A stretch of 64,000 nucleotides of DNA. Origin: Tuctoria greenei. Its lineage: Eukaryota > Streptophyta > Magnoliopsida > Poales > Poaceae. The position numbers and the translations under genes were made by a program. The notes below the pieces were generated by a model. The model was not told the origin of the DNA. It searched no databases and worked only from the letters and a program-made list of their open reading frames with translations. Positions 1-11,880 of this stretch are shown here, in pieces. The DNA is taken from positions 131,166,230 through 131,230,229 of the forward strand of contig JAYESD010000007.1 of assembly GCA_036927565.1 (NCBI GenBank). The letters are read 5' to 3'. How positions within the stretch are numbered: the stretch's first letter is position 1; each line of letters starts with the position of its first letter.

Positions 1-1890
1 TCTAATCCAGCAGCAGGAGCAAAAGTTTCATCAAAATCTAGACCTTCAACTTGAGTGAAACCTTGAGCAACCAACCTAGCCTTATTCCTAACCACAACCC
101 CATCCTCACTTTGTTTATTTTTAAACACCCATTTAGTTCTAATTAAAGTTTGACTTTGAGGTGGAGTTACAAGTTTCCAAAAATTATTTCTTTCAAAGTT
201 TTCTAACTCTTCTTGCATGGCAATAATCCAAAATTCATTAGTGAGTGCGTGTGGTATATCTTTGGGTTCAAAAGAAGCAACAAAATCAGAATGAGCATGA
301 GAGTTTGGACACAAAACCTGGACCGTGTGACTCGTTCGTGCAAGCTTCCAATAATTTGTTGTGGAGGATGACTTTTGAGAACCCGAAGCGGAGACAACAC
401 TTCACAAGCTTCTTCTTCTTCATGTTCATTACAAATCGATGAGCTTGTGACTTGAGGAGGATCCGGACCAGCAATGGTGGTTGTCGGTGCTGGCTGTGAA
501 TTAAAACTAGGAGCTGGAACAATGTCATTAGCTACTGAATTTTTGGGCAGTAGCTCCACCTCTTCTTCATCTTCAATGAAAATGCTCTCCCCCTGCGGAT
601 ATGGATCTGGACCAGCAATGTTTGAACTAGTACCTAGGCTAGCTTCATCAAAAGACACCTCACAAGTCTCCACAATTTATAATGTCAAGTAAAAGCACAC
701 GGTAGCCTCGAGTATGAGATGGATAACCAAGAAACATGCCATCAATGGATCTAGGTTCAAATTTATCAAGATTACCATGTTTCTTAACAAAGAATTTGCA
801 ACCAAAGACCCGAAAGTGTGTAACACTAGGCCTATGTTCAAACCAGAGCTCATATGGTGTTTTACCTAGCTTAGCGCGCAAGAAAACACGATTTGAGACA
901 TAACAAGCGGTTGCAATCGCATCAGCCCAAAATTTCCTAGGAGTTTGATATTCATCAAACATAGTCCTAGCCATCTCAACTAAGGTTCTATTCTTCCTTT
1001 CTATGTTTTGTTGAGGTGCATATGGTGAAGAAAATTGATGATCTATTCCATTTTCAGCACAAAAGTGATCAAAATATTGATTTTTAAATTCGGTACCGTT
1101 ATCACTTCTAATTGCTATTATAGATTTTGGGTGATCAATTGAAAATCTAAGAAATAAAGTTCTAAAGTGACTAAAAGCTTCACTCTTAGATGTCATAAAG
1201 TAAACCCAAGAGTATCTAGAATCATCATCAACAATCACAAGAACATACCATTTACCTCTGAAGGATTGAACACGTGAAGGTCCAACATTGTCAAGGTGCA
1301 AAAGTTGACCCGATTCAGTTATCATGATCATTGTGAGAGGAGTATGTGAACCTGCAACCATCTTAGCATGTGTACATGAAGAGCACACAACTGATTTGTC
1401 CCCTTTAAGCTTAGGCAGCCCACGTATGCGATTAAGAGCACTAACATGCGTTAGATGATCAAAGCCTACATGACCAAGTCTACGATGCCAAAAATATAAG
1501 TCTTTGGAATCATTAGCAACTAGACACCTATGCTTAGAGGAAGACATATCAAAATCAACTTTAAAACCTCTTCCAAACCGTTACATGTTAAAAATAAGTT
1601 CACTGTTTGAATTTACAACTTTGCAGCAATTTTTAGTGAAAATAATTTCCAAATTTTCATCTAGAAGTTGTGAAACAGAAAGCAAGTTGTATTACAATTT
1701 TTAACAAGTGCCAGATCCTTCAAAGTGTAGTGATCATTTACTCTAACTGAACCCTTAGCAATTATAGGAGTTGAAGAATTATCGGCAAAAGTAACATTCT
1801 CTACACATGACACAAAAGAGAGGGAGGAGAACCATTCTTTGTTACCGGTCATGTGGCGTGAGCAACCTGAATCCACAATCCAAATGTTCT
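1..1890 (-). pseudogene. copia A pol: protease, integrase, start of RT (degraded)
   Basis: The retropepsin motif WIVDSGCSRHMTGN lies near 1840-1880 (D-S-G). A frameshift near 1700 follows. The integrase is then open from 1547 to 660: the zinc-binding H..H..C..C region starts at LYFWHRRLGHVG, and the core keeps the second catalytic Asp in IRSDNGTEF. Two residues are missing at QQN-IERKN, where relatives have NGVVERKN. The chromodomain-like tail FRVFGCKFFVKKHG follows. From 673 to 203 is the variable linker, and from about 200 to 1 the start of RT (reads like WVFKNKQ then VAQGFTQVEG). Copy B at 5529-7300 is the same family in the other direction. The frameshift and deletions make it a pseudogene. 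Confidence 0.88.
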
Positions 1891-3031
1891 CCTTCCTCAA
1901 GCGTGTAACCACTTCATTGTCGCTGTTGTGTTTAGCCTCCTCCATATTTGATCTTGACTTGCCCGTCATGAAGCACAAATTTGCCAAATCATCTTCATCT
2001 TCGTCACTTCCAATGTCCACGTCGCTAGAGCCAAGTTCCTCGAGTGCGGAGATAAAACTGTTCACCAGTTGGCGACTTGTAAAGCCCTTGTTCTCCTTCT
2101 TCTTATCATTTGTTGAGGGGTGCTTCGTTCTTGATTGTTTTTCTTCTCGGGAAGTAGAACCTGAAAGAATAGGACAATCTGTACGATGGTGTCATGTCTT
2201 ACCACATTCGAAGCATCGTTTAGGTCTGGAGCTTCCTCTCCTTCTAGTTCTCACATTTTGCAATGATTTTGAGAACCTAGTAGAGAGAAGTGCTAGCTCC
2301 TCCTCTGGAAACTCCTCAATCTGTTCAAGGGTCAGAGAGGACAACAAAGCAAGTGTGCCACAAGATGAAAATTGACCGGAGCTAGGCATGTCACGTTGAG
2401 AAACAAAGGCAATAGACTTGTTGGGGTTCTTACGTGATATTATGTCAATTTCATGAGTTTTCAATTTGGAATATAGCACATCTAAAGTAAGTGTACTCAT
2501 TACAGTAGATTCATGAATGGATGTAACTTTCATCTCCCAAATTGACATGTCTAATGCACTTAACAATTGCCTAGCATTTTCAGTATATGAAAAATTAACA
2601 TTGACACTACGCAAGTTACTGAGAATTTTATTAAAGCGAGCAAAGAGATCATCAATAGACTCATCGGGTTGCATCTCGAAGCGCATGTATTCTTTCTTGA
2701 ACATGTCTTGCTTTACCTCCTTGGTTGTGTTGGATCCTTCGTGGTAGTCACAAAGTGCTTTCCACACATCGTATGCAGATCGGAGGTGTGCAACACGGTC
2801 GAAGTCGCTTTGAGTTAATCCTTGTATGATCAGGTTTCGCGCCTTATTGTTGTTGTCGACATCTCTCATATTTGTAGCTGTAACTTGATCATTTGACGGC
2901 ACTTTGTAAGGCTTGTATAACTTTTCCCATATTGCAAAGCCTTGCGCCTGGATGAAAGACTCCATGCGTGCCTTCCAAACCTGAAAATCAATACCAACAA
3001 ACACACAAGGTTTGGCGGAGTATTTCTCCAT
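1891..3031 (-). pseudogene. copia A gag (UBN2-type) with nonsense codon
   Basis: Starts at MEKYSAKPCVFVGIDFQVWKA, about 40 bases downstream of the primer-binding site. It contains the UBN2/DUF4219 gag fold (ALCDYHEGSNTTKEVKQ, then YMRFEMQPDESIDDLFARF). A zinc knuckle begins at RCFECGKT, where a TGA interrupts it at about 2190. The same frame then continues as HHRTDCP and an acidic segment (DVDIGSDEDEDDLANLC) leading into protease. Gag would form the virus-like particle and bind element RNA through the knuckle. The single stop may be the only lesion here, but it removes the gag-pol junction. Family assignment is strong. Confidence 0.87.
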
Positions 3032-3071
3032 GATGATTGGTCAAAAACACGTGCAAATCACAAATATTAGA

Positions 3072-3093
3072 GTAACATGGCTCTGACACCAAT
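3072..3093 (-). promoter_or_regulatory. Primer-binding site of copia A
   Basis: On the minus strand the bases next to the LTR read ATTGGTGTCAGAGCCATGTT. This complements the 3' end of initiator methionine tRNA, the usual copia primer. It lies immediately inside the LTR end (...TACA) and fixes the LTR boundary at 3094. Confidence 0.88.
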
Positions 3094-4934
3094 TGTAGGA
3101 TCGAAGAGCATGTGAAAAGCTACCAGAGGGGGTGAATGGTAGATTTAAAAATCTTATGCAGTGGAAACAATTAAAACCCAACCCCTTCGATAGAAAATCA
3201 ATCTGTTAAGAAATTATGTGTGTGCGACTAATATAGATGTGATCAATTGTGACAAAACCAGTATAGATTGTTAAGAATCAAGTTATGAAGATGTCACAAC
3301 AAGAATCACGAAAATCCGTCGAGAGAAACTCAAGTTACGATTGAAAGATCAAACAAAGGTCAATCTGTCCTACCCGAGAAAAAATAGTTTTGGAGCACTA
3401 CAAAGAAACTCGTGTAGATCAGAAACCACAAATCCAATGACCGTGAAATTTTGACATATGATAGAAAATTAAGTTATGAAGACAACACAAAAGGAATCAC
3501 GTCAATTGGATCTGTAAAACTCGAGTTATGATAAAACTACCGAAGAAAGGTAGTGTTGTGCAGAAACTCGACGAGAAAAACTTGTCTGAAACAAGTAGGA
3601 CGAACAAGGCACAAAAGTTCCTTTAAACTATGATCTTTATTCAATAGAACACAAGAGGAACAACCCCATAGTTGTCTCTCATGAGCTCTGGCCTCCCTTG
3701 CTTATATAACCAGCCCGGAGGCCAACTGAACTCAAACTAGGACTCTAATCCTACTCAGATCACGAATCAAAACTTTCCATAACTGCTTAGAACTCTTCTA
3801 TACGCAGATAGAAGCAATCTTAAGACTTCCAAACACCTTAGGAACATATCCCAGATTCCTAAAAAACCCTAATTCGTGTCCCCACGAAATCCTAACATAA
3901 CCAACTTAAAACTTTCCCTATTTGAGTCAAACACAACTTAGCCGCAGCCTGAGTCCATAACCTAGTCGGTTGAACCTTTCCGACCAATTCTTTATGTCCA
4001 CAAATCTTCATCGCGCCTCGGAACCATGCAGCTACGTCCATGCACTCTTTGCACACATGCAAACATCTTCCAATAACGTCCACGATACCATCATATGCAC
4101 TATTCTTGATTCATACATGTTGCGCGACCTCCTGATCAACTCAACCACAATTCCTCCCGAACTCGGTTGTTGAACCTCATCTTCTCCCTAAGACTAGTTC
4201 AATGGATCCCATCACCAGCCATGTCTTGAACTCAAGCAACACCTGCACATGAATAAACAACCAATACTTTCGAGCACAAGTCCTCGACTTGACTCTCGTT
4301 AGTCCCAAAACTACAACATCTTACATGAGCACCTCACATATGCATGTTGCAAACCATAGCAAAATGATATCAACCATAACCATCAAAACACACCAAAAAC
4401 TTTGTAAAATAATACTAAGAAAACATTTCATAGATGTAAAGAAAGTACGAATTAATTCAAAGTAAAAGCAGAACCATCGCAAACTAGCTCCGGACCTCGC
4501 CAAAACTAACTGGACCTTGAGCCGGAGCTTACCAAAGCTAGCAGCACCTAGCACTAGAGCTTACCAAAGCTAGTCGTACCTAGCGACAGAGCTAACCAAA
4601 ACTAGTCGGAACTAGTCAACCCAAAAGTTGGAGCTAGAAAAACATGTCGGAGCTAACCAACATAAGTCGTACCTAGCAAAACATATCGGAGCTTAACAAA
4701 GACATGCCGGAGCTATCAAAGACATGTCGGAGCTAAAGACAAAGCTCACCGGAGCTACCCACAAACATGTCGAACCTTGACAAAGCAAGCCAGACCTATT
4801 GTCGGACCTTACAGAAGCTCAGAGCTAGAGTCGGACTTTGCTAAAATGGTGTTTTAGCAGAATTTCATAACTTTTATCATCAAAGCCAATGTATTCAGTA
4901 CAAGCCAATGTATTCAGCACACATAGGTCTCACA
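3094..4934 (-). repeat. 5' LTR of copia A (1,841 bp)
   Basis: The LTR starts TGTGAGACC at 4934 and ends CCTACA at 3094 on the minus strand. The promoter-distal part (about 4470-4860) is an array of short related motifs such as AGCTCCGACATGT, AGGTCCGAC and AGCTCCGG repeated every 20-40 bases. The same array is in the LTR of copy B at 9810-10110. A TATA box and poly(A) signal follow downstream. No TSD can be checked because the partner LTR is outside the window. Confidence 0.9.
3636..3708 (-). promoter_or_regulatory. LTR A TATA box and poly(A) signal
   Basis: On the minus strand GGTTATATAAGC (3703-3708) is a TATA box, and AATAAA (3636-3641) lies about 60 bases downstream. This arrangement defines a short R region typical of plant copia LTRs. 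Transcription would start near 3675 and run leftward into gag. Confidence 0.65.
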
Positions 4935-4949
4935 CTTTCTAACTCATCT

Positions 4950-5735
4950 AGACATGATTACAAAATTTAACTTCATTGTACTTACCGTGATAAAGATGGT
5001 CATCTCGTAGACTTTTGTTATAGACTAGCTAAACAGATTAAAAGGGATAAAATGTCTGGTAGATCTCATAATTTTCATGCTAAATCTGCCATGCTTAATA
5101 AACCCAAAATTAGAAACCTGGAACCTGCTTTAATGAGTCAGAAATTTGAAAAGGTAGCCTCCGAACGTTCTGCTAAGAAATCTACAAAGGCAACATTGGT
5201 AGTTCCAATAGCTCTTAGAGCTCCCGGAGCTTCTGCTGTTCCCTCTGGAACTTTAGTTTTTGCATCCGGAGCTTCAGCTGTTTCTTCTGAAACTTCTGCG
5301 TTCACCTCCAAAGCTACTGGTTTTCGTGCTAAATGTGTAACAACTTTTAAATCAGTGGTTAAGAATAGAAAACCTCAATCTTTGACTCATAAACCTGTTG
5401 TTTTGTCACAACTTTCGTGTGTTGTTCCTAATGGATGTCGTGTGACTCAGTACTGGATTCCTAAATGCCTTTTGACTAACCTCAATATTGAGTCATCAAC
5501 GTATTGTGCTTCTATGTAGGTTACACGTTTGAGGAAGGAGAACATTTGGATTATGGATTCAGGTTGCTCACGCCACATGACCAGAAACAAAGAATGGTTC
5601 TCCTCTCTCTCTTTTGTGTCACGTGTAGAGAATGTTACTTTTGCCAATAATTCTTCAACTATTATAATTGCTAAGGGTTCGGTTAGAGTAAATGATCACT
5701 CCACTCTGAAGGATGTGTACTTTTTAAAAATTTGA
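4950..5735 (+). pseudogene. copia B gag C-terminus and protease
   Basis: A degenerate zinc knuckle reads CTYRDKDGHLVDFC near 4978-5020, with the second Cys replaced by Arg. It is followed by a basic linker and an Ala/Ser/Pro-rich stretch (5205-5330) with repeated GASAVPSGT-like units. The protease core is IWIMDSGCSRHMTRNKEW at 5548-5600, with the Asp-Ser-Gly triplet kept. A frame break near 5520 and another near 5732 separate the pieces. Copy A lacks this Ala/Ser-rich linker at the same place, so it is either lost there or specific to B. Confidence 0.78.
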
Positions 5736-6884
5736 AATACAACTTGCTTTCTATTTCACAACTGCTAGATGAAAATCTGGAAATTATTTTCACTAAAAAT
5801 TGCTGCAAAGTTGTAAATTCAAATAGTGAGCTTATTTTTAACATGTCACAGTTTGGAAGAGTTTTTAAAGCTTATTTTGATATGTCTTCCTATAATCATA
5901 GGTGTCTAGTTGCTAATGACTCAAAGGACTTATATTTTTGGCATCGTAGACTTGGTCACGTAGGCTTTGATCATCTAACGTGTGTTAGTGCTCTTGATCG
6001 CATACGTGGGCTGCCTAAGCTTAAAGGGGACAAATAAATTTTGTGCTCTTCTTGTAGACATTCTAAGATGGTTGCAGGTTCACATACTTCTCTCACAAAG
6101 ATCATGTCAACTGAACAGGGTCAATTTTTGCACCTTCACACCGTAGGACCTTCACATGTTCAATCCTTTGGAGGTAAATAGTATGTTCTTGTGATTGTTG
6201 ATGATTATTCTAGATACTCTTGGGTTTATTTTATGGAACATAAGAATGAAGCTATTAGTCACTTTTGAACTTTATTTCTTAGATTATCAATTGACCACCC
6301 AGGATATTTAAAAGCAATTATATTAGAAGTAATAATGGAACCGAATTTAAAAATCAATCTTTTGATAACTTTTGTGCTGAACATGGAATAGATCATCAAT
6401 TTTCTTCACCATATGTACCTCAACAAATTGGTTCTGTAGAGAGAAAGAATAGAACCTTAGTTGAGATGGCTAGGACTATGCTTGATGAATATCAAACTCA
6501 TAGGAAATTTTGGACTGATGCGATTGCAACCGCTTGTTTTGTCTCAAATCGTGTTTCTTGCGCGCTAAGCTAGGTAAAACACCATATGAGCTCCGATTTG
6601 TACATAGGCCTAGTGTTACACACTTTCGGGTCTTTGGTTGCAAATGCTTTGTTAAGACACATGGTAATCTTGATAAATTTGAACCTAGATCCATTGATGG
6701 TGTGTTTCTTGGTTATCCATCTCATACTAGAGGCTACCGTGTGCTTTTAATTGACACTAACAAAATTATGGAGACTTGTGAGGTGTCTTTTGATGAAGCT
6801 AGCCCAGGTACTAGCTCAAACATTGTAGGTCCCGATCCATATCCTCAAGGGAGGGTATTTTCGAAGAAGAAGAAATGTCGGTGA
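5736..6884 (+). pseudogene. copia B integrase (broken, catalytic Asp lost)
   Basis: The zinc-binding region WHRRLGHVGFDHLT is at 5938-5980 and the core continues to about 6760. Several stops (for example near 6036 and 6180) and frameshifts split it. The second catalytic aspartate, expected in SDNGTEF, reads SNNGTEF near 6330, so the DDE triad is destroyed. The tail FRVFGCKCFVKTHGNLDKF (about 6627-6690) is open. The Asp change alone would inactivate integration. Confidence 0.82.
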
Positions 6885-8690
6885 TATTGCCTGATAGTTC
6901 TGAAGCTAACACGTGTCCAGCTCTAGACTTTGAACAAGCTCCGACTACTATATCTGCTGGTCCTGATCGTCCACAAGCCACAAGCTCATCAATCTGCGAT
7001 GAACCTAATGAAGAAGAAGCTTGTGAGACATTTGTTCCTACGGATTTACAAGAATCATCCCCCACAATAGATAATTGGAAGCTTGCACGAATGAGTCACA
7101 TGGTCCAGGTTTTGTGATCCAAACTCTCATGCTCATTGTGCTTTTGTTGCTTCTTTTGAACTCAAAGATATATCAAACGCACTCACTAATGAATCTTGGA
7201 TTATTGCCATGCAAGAAGAGTTACAAAATTTTGATAGAAATAATGTTTGGAAACTTGTACCTCCACCTCAAGATCACACTTTAATTGGAACTAAATAGGT
7301 GTTTAAAAATAAACAAAGTGAGGATGGGGTTATGGTTAGGAATAAGGCTATGTTGGTTGCTCAAGGTTTCACACAAAGTGAAGGTGCAGATTTTGATGAA
7401 ACTTTTGCTCCTGTTGCTAGATTAGAAGCTAGAAGAATTTTGTTAGCTTTTGTTGTATCTAAGGGTTTCATGCTATATCAAATGGATGTTAAAAGTTCTT
7501 TTCTTAATGGCTACATAGATGAGGAGGTTTATGTCAAACAACCACCGGGTTTTGAAAATCCAAATTTTCCAAATCATGTTTACAAACTATCCAAAGCCTT
7601 GTACCGTCTCAAACAAGCCCCTAGAGCATGGTATGATAGGTTAAAAACATTCTTACTTGAAAAGGGGTTTACCATGGGCAAGGTTGATAAAACTCTTTTT
7701 GTCCTTAAGCATGGCAATGACTCATTATTCGTTCAAGTGTATGTGGATGATATTATCTTTGGTTGTGCTTCTCATGACCTTGTGTCCAAGTTTTCAGCAA
7801 TGATGAGTTCAGAATTTGAAATGAGTATGATTGGTGAACTCACTTACTTTTTGGGGCTGCAAATTGAGCGAACCAAGGAAGGTACCTTTGTGCATCAAAT
7901 GAAGTATACAAGGTACCTTCTCAAGCGCTTCAACATGGACAAAAGAAAGCCTCTTCGGACACCAATGGGAACAACATCAACACTTGAACTTGATGAAGAT
8001 GGTGAACCTGTTGATCAAAAAGAATATAGAAGCATGATCGGATCACTTTTGTACCTTATGTCATCAAGACCGGACATACAATTCAGCGTATGTCTTTGTG
8101 CGCGATTTCAAGCCTCCTCACGAGCTTCACATCGTCAATCCGTCAAACGTATTCTCAGGTACTTACATGGAACTCAAGAATTTGGCATTTTTCTTCCTTC
8201 TTCCTCAACCTTTTACTTGATAGCTTTTTTTGATGCTGATTTCGGAGGTTGTAGGATTGATAGGGAAATTACTTCGGGTGCATGTCATTTTCTTGGTAAT
8301 TCACTTGTTGCTTGGTCCTCTAAAATTAAAACTCAGTTGCACAATCCACAACCGAATCTGAATATGTAGCTGCTGCTAGTGCTTGCTCTCAAATTCTTTT
8401 GATTGTTCAAACACTTAAGGACTATGGGGTTGATCTAGATAGTGTTCAATTATTTTGTGATAACACTAGTGCCGTTTGCATTGCTAAAAAACCCGTGCAA
8501 CATCCTAGAACTAAGCACATTGATACTAGGTATCACTTTCTCTGTGATAATGTTGAAAAGGAAATATTGTGCTTCACCATGTAGATACCAAACAAAAATT
8601 GGCTGAAATTTTCACAAAACCTTTGGATTTCACTCATTTTAGTTACATTCATAGTGAAATAGGGGTTATGCATCTTCATGGCTTAAATTG
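6885..8690 (+). pseudogene. copia B reverse transcriptase and RNase H
   Basis: A low-complexity linker (6885-7120) leads to RT. A stop lies at the start of the RT core near 7297, after which 7299-8369 is open. It holds MVAQGFTQ-type finger residues, LYQMDVKSSFLNG, the palm motif YVDDIIFG at about 7740-7765, and the thumb. RNase H follows with DADFGGCR and, after a frameshift near 8340-8395, LFCDNTSAVCIAKKPVQHPR. The end near 8690 matches the usual copia pol stop. RT and RNase H would make cDNA from element RNA. The domain order and the YVDD are clear; the gene is broken. Confidence 0.88.
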
Positions 8691-9729
8691 ATGGGGAGTT
8701 TTGAAACATGGGAAGTCTAAGTGTGAATCTGAACTTAAAATAATATGAGCATAGTATTTCATACATATATGACTTTGTGATTCCTTTTACATGCTAAAAG
8801 TTCTTACTACATTACTCATATTATACATTTTGTAGTTTTTGCCATGACTAGTAATTGGAATAATTACTTACACTAAATCTGGTCATGATCGAACTTTCTT
8901 GCTGTTTTGAACTTGTTGCATGATCACAAGTGCTTTCAATCATAATGAATTAATGAAGTAATCCACTCACATGTTGAGTTTTATGAACAAATATAAATTG
9001 AGAAAAGATCAAGAGAATATGCATGCATCGCACTTCTTCTTTTGAGATGGCTTATCATTGCACTTAGATATGAATTTGGAAGAAGTTGTGTATGACTAAA
9101 ACTGTGTCCTTAAGCTTCTGATTGTCAAATGATGTAGGCTTGGCTTGGTTGGTTAGAACAAGGTAGATGCGCATATAATCTTTTGCAAATTTCATGTGAC
9201 CAAAATTTGTGTTTAAAAATTTTGCAGCAACAAGTGTTATGTTTTCAGGTTTTGAAATAGTTAAGTTTATGAGATCATGACATGCTTAAATTGAAAATTA
9301 CATTTGATCTCTAGCATGTCTTACACTACTTTATGTATCTCATTGTTGTCATAGCGTAAGTTACTTGATAGTATGACTTGCATGAGCTTTGTTTATATGT
9401 TATAATATGCTCATAACATTTGCAATTTCTCTTTTCAACCTTGCTGAATACATTGTCAAAGGGGAGGGAGAATATGTGGTGAATTTTTAATAGAAGTATG
9501 CAAGGGGGAAAATCGATTACACATTGTTTTTCACATTTAATACATTTGAATTTCTCTTTTACACATTGCACATATTCACAATTGTTTTTGGCATGATTTT
9601 TCTCAAAAATAAAAAATTGTTTATGTGGTGTTGCCAAAGGGGGAGAAATTGTTTTCAAAATTTTTAATGTGAATAAGCCAATGTTCCGATTTTAAGTGGT
9701 GTTGCCAATGCATTCATCAAGGGGGAGAT
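8691..9729 (+). other. copia B 3' noncoding region with repeated polypurine tracts
   Basis: About 1 kb with no coding signal. Near its end are four purine runs of one kind: AAAGGGGAGGGAGAA near 9458, AAGGGGGAAAA near 9504, AAAGGGGGAGAAA near 9638 and AAGGGGGAGAT at 9719-9729. The last abuts the LTR and is the functional polypurine tract. Repeated copies upstream of the 3' LTR are a known Sirevirus feature. Confidence 0.75.
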
Positions 9730-10540
9730 TGTGAGATCTATGTGTGATGAATACATTGGCTTGTACTAAATACATTGGATTTGATGATAAAAGTTCTGAA
9801 GTACTGCTAAAACATTCTTTATCAAGGTTCGACTCGAGGTCCGAGCTTCTGCAAGGTCCGACAGTAGGTCCGACTTGCTTTGTCAAGGTCCAACATGTTT
9901 TGGGGAAGCTCCGATGAGCTTTGTCTTTAGCTCCGGCATGTCTTTGTTAAGCTCCGATATGTTTTGCTAGGTCCGACTTATGTTGGTTAGCTCCGACATG
10001 TTTTTCTAGCTCCGGCTTTTGGGTTGACTAGTTCCGACTAGCTTTGGTAGGCTCTGGTGCTAGGTTGTACTAGCTTTGGTAAGCTCCAGCTCAAGCTCCG
10101 GTTAGCTTTCGCAAGGTTTGGAGCTTGATTGCAATGTTCCTACTTTTATTTCGAAATTATTTGAACTTGCTTTACACTATTGGAAAGGTTGCTTAGGATT
10201 CATTTTTTTGTGCGTTTTGATTGATATGACTGATATCGTTTTACTGTGGTTTTGCAACATGCTTATGTGAGGTGCTCACGTAAGGTGTTGTGTTCGGAAC
10301 TAACTTGAGTCAAGTTGGAGACTTGGGCTTGTACGGATTGGTTGTTTGTTCATGTGCATGTGTTGCTTGAGTTCAAGGCATAGCTGGTGACAGGATCCTT
10401 TGGACTAGTCTCAGGTAGGAGATGAGGTTCCAACAACCAAGTTCAGGAGGAATTGTGGTTGAGCGGCTCAGGAGGTCGTGCAGGATGATTGAATCAAGGG
10501 TAGTGCATATGAAGGTTACTGGACATCGAAGAAAGGTGTT
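9730..10540 (+). repeat. 3' LTR of copia B, truncated
   Basis: Starts TGTGAGATC at 9730 right after the polypurine tract and aligns with LTR A through the short-motif array (9810-10110) and the following unique part to about 10510. The expected 3' half with TATA, poly(A) and CCTACA end is missing, replaced by CACTA-type sequence. No TSD is visible. Confidence 0.82.
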
Positions 10541-10609
10541 GCGACTAGGTCAAATACAAGAGATCTAAGAGCTCGACTTTCAAGGATTCAAGATCACTCT
10601 TTTTTGTTG

Positions 10610-10979
10610 CGACTAGGTTGATGGAATCAAAGGTAATGTACAAGACAAGTACGATTTTCACTAGCATTGATCTTAGCCATCAAGGATATAAGTGGGAGAC
10701 TTTCGGGTTAGCAAAACACGTTGCTCAAGTGTTCTATGTTCCAGACACAACAAATAAAAAACTTAAGGCAGTTATACATGGAAAATGACAAATCGTCGGA
10801 GTGGTGAATGCCGCTGATGAGGAAGATTTTGACCAATTTGATGAAATTCCTCCTTTTGTCACCTCGATGATCAAGCTAAGAATACCATCGGCCAACGAAC
10901 TTCTTTACTTGCAGAATGTTCACCATGAAAAAGTCAAGAATTTCAAAAAACCAAGACCGCAACGTAAAGTACCAAATTG
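10610..10979 (+). pseudogene. CACTA Tnp2 C-terminal (DUF4216) fragment
   Basis: Translates as LAKHVAQVFYVPDTTNKK, then a stop, then IVGVVNAADEEDFDQFDEI and PPFV. This is the conserved end of the DUF4216 domain that closes plant CACTA Tnp2 proteins, which normally read QVFYV-D then DE-E-FDQFDELPPF. It stops at a TGA near 10978. The transposase core is absent. It joins the broken LTR of copia B at about 10560-10610. Confidence 0.8.
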
Positions 10980-11420
10980 ATTGTGTGTAAATATAGTCCA
11001 TTGAGTGAAAAATTGACTTCCATTTGGATATTTGTGTGATATATGCTCAAATGTGTGAAAATATTGCCATTTGAGTGAAAATTCTGCTTTCATTTGTCAT
11101 ATGTGCTCTGTTTCTTATGGAGAAGTAATCATGTCGTGTGTCCTGTTTCTTAAGAAAGCACTACTGAATATAGCACTTGCACTGCCCTGAAAAATGGGAT
11201 ACGAAAGTGATGCAAGACGCGCCTCAGAAAGGCGCGTCTCTCAGGCAATATAATGTGAGACGAGTTCTCAAAAAGCGCATCTCCGATTTAGATGCTTCGA
11301 TCTCTTGGTACTTTTAGCTCTTTGTCCCACCTCAGAACTCTGAGCACGTTGCAACGAGCATATAAGGCCTGGCGTTGCTACGTTTGTAACAAGTTTCATG
11401 TGGGCCTTCAAGATGTCAAA
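10980..11420 (+). repeat. Short direct repeats and CACTA-like subterminal repeats
   Basis: Two copies of an AT-rich unit (CCATTTGAGTGAAAA...TTTCATTTG) lie about 70 bases apart at 11000-11100. At 11159 a CACTACTG sequence begins a stretch with inverted GACGCGCC/GGCGCGTC and GAGACGAG motifs to about 11290. A TATA-like CATATAAGGCC at 11360 could belong to the promoter of the downstream PF03004 gene. Similar GAGACG motifs occur at the right end of CACTA C. Confidence 0.5.
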
Positions 11421-11880
11421 TTAAACAAAATTTAATCTGGCAATCATCAAGGTTCACACGGAAATTGGCTTTTGCATATTAAGTTTTGGCACGGTCCCAC
11501 ATGTCATAGACAATGAGGTCGGTGCGCTTCAAATTATGTGCCCGAATGGCATTATGGCAACGGATGCACATTAAATCAAAAGAAAGGAGATGCGCTTTTA
11601 CGAGAAATTCAACTCCTTTGACTGCGCTAGTGAACTCTCTGGTTCTCATTTAAAAATAAAAAACGAATTCATTCAGTGAGTTAGAGACAATGACAAATCA
11701 TTTGTTGGTGTTGGGTTAGAATACGTTGTTTGTTGCCCGAGAAGTATGAGTATATTGTCGCTGCAATTGAAGAGTCAAAAGATCTGTCACTACCTTTCAA
11801 TCTCTCATGAATGAAATCTTTTCCCCTTACCTCAGGAAATTTTTATTAGTCCTTTTTTTACGACATACTAGTCTATAGTC
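11421..11880 (+). pseudogene. Unassigned DNA with short copia gag fragment
   Basis: Most of this stretch shows nothing recognisable. At about 11725-11800 one frame reads LPEKYEYIVAAIEESKDL, a well-conserved motif of copia UBN2-type gag. Only some 25 codons are recognisable and the flanks are not coding. It is a fossil scrap, perhaps carried in with the neighbouring mitochondrial DNA or a remnant of another insertion. Confidence 0.6.

Larger units (their letters stand above)
1..4934 (-). mobile_element. Sirevirus-type Ty1/copia retrotransposon A, partial
   Basis: A minus-strand copia element read from its 5' LTR (4934 down to 3094) through a primer-binding site, gag and pol. It runs off the window inside the reverse transcriptase, so the 3' half and second LTR are not visible. 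Domain order gag, protease, integrase, RT is that of Ty1/copia. The long LTR, the acidic stretch after gag and relatedness to copy B, which has repeated polypurine tracts, fit the Sirevirus lineage. It lies head to head with copy B: A's LTR begins at 4934 with TGTGAGACC and B's gag remnant starts directly beside it, which suggests A inserted into B. The other TSD would lie left of the window, so this cannot be confirmed here. Confidence 0.9.
4935..10540 (+). mobile_element. Sirevirus-type copia retrotransposon B, 5'-truncated
   Basis: Plus-strand copy of the same family as A, with gag C-terminus, protease, integrase, RT, RNase H, about 1 kb of 3' noncoding DNA with several polypurine tracts, and the start of the 3' LTR at 9730. 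The 5' LTR and most of gag are missing at the abutment with A. Similarity of the 3' LTR to LTR A fades near 10510-10560, where CACTA-related sequence begins. Many frameshifts and stops show it is old. Confidence 0.88.

Noticed and set aside
11159..11175. CACTACTG as left end of CACTA C
   Set aside because: TIR match to 31060 ends after about six bases and triplets AAG/GGA differ; kept only as a possibility.
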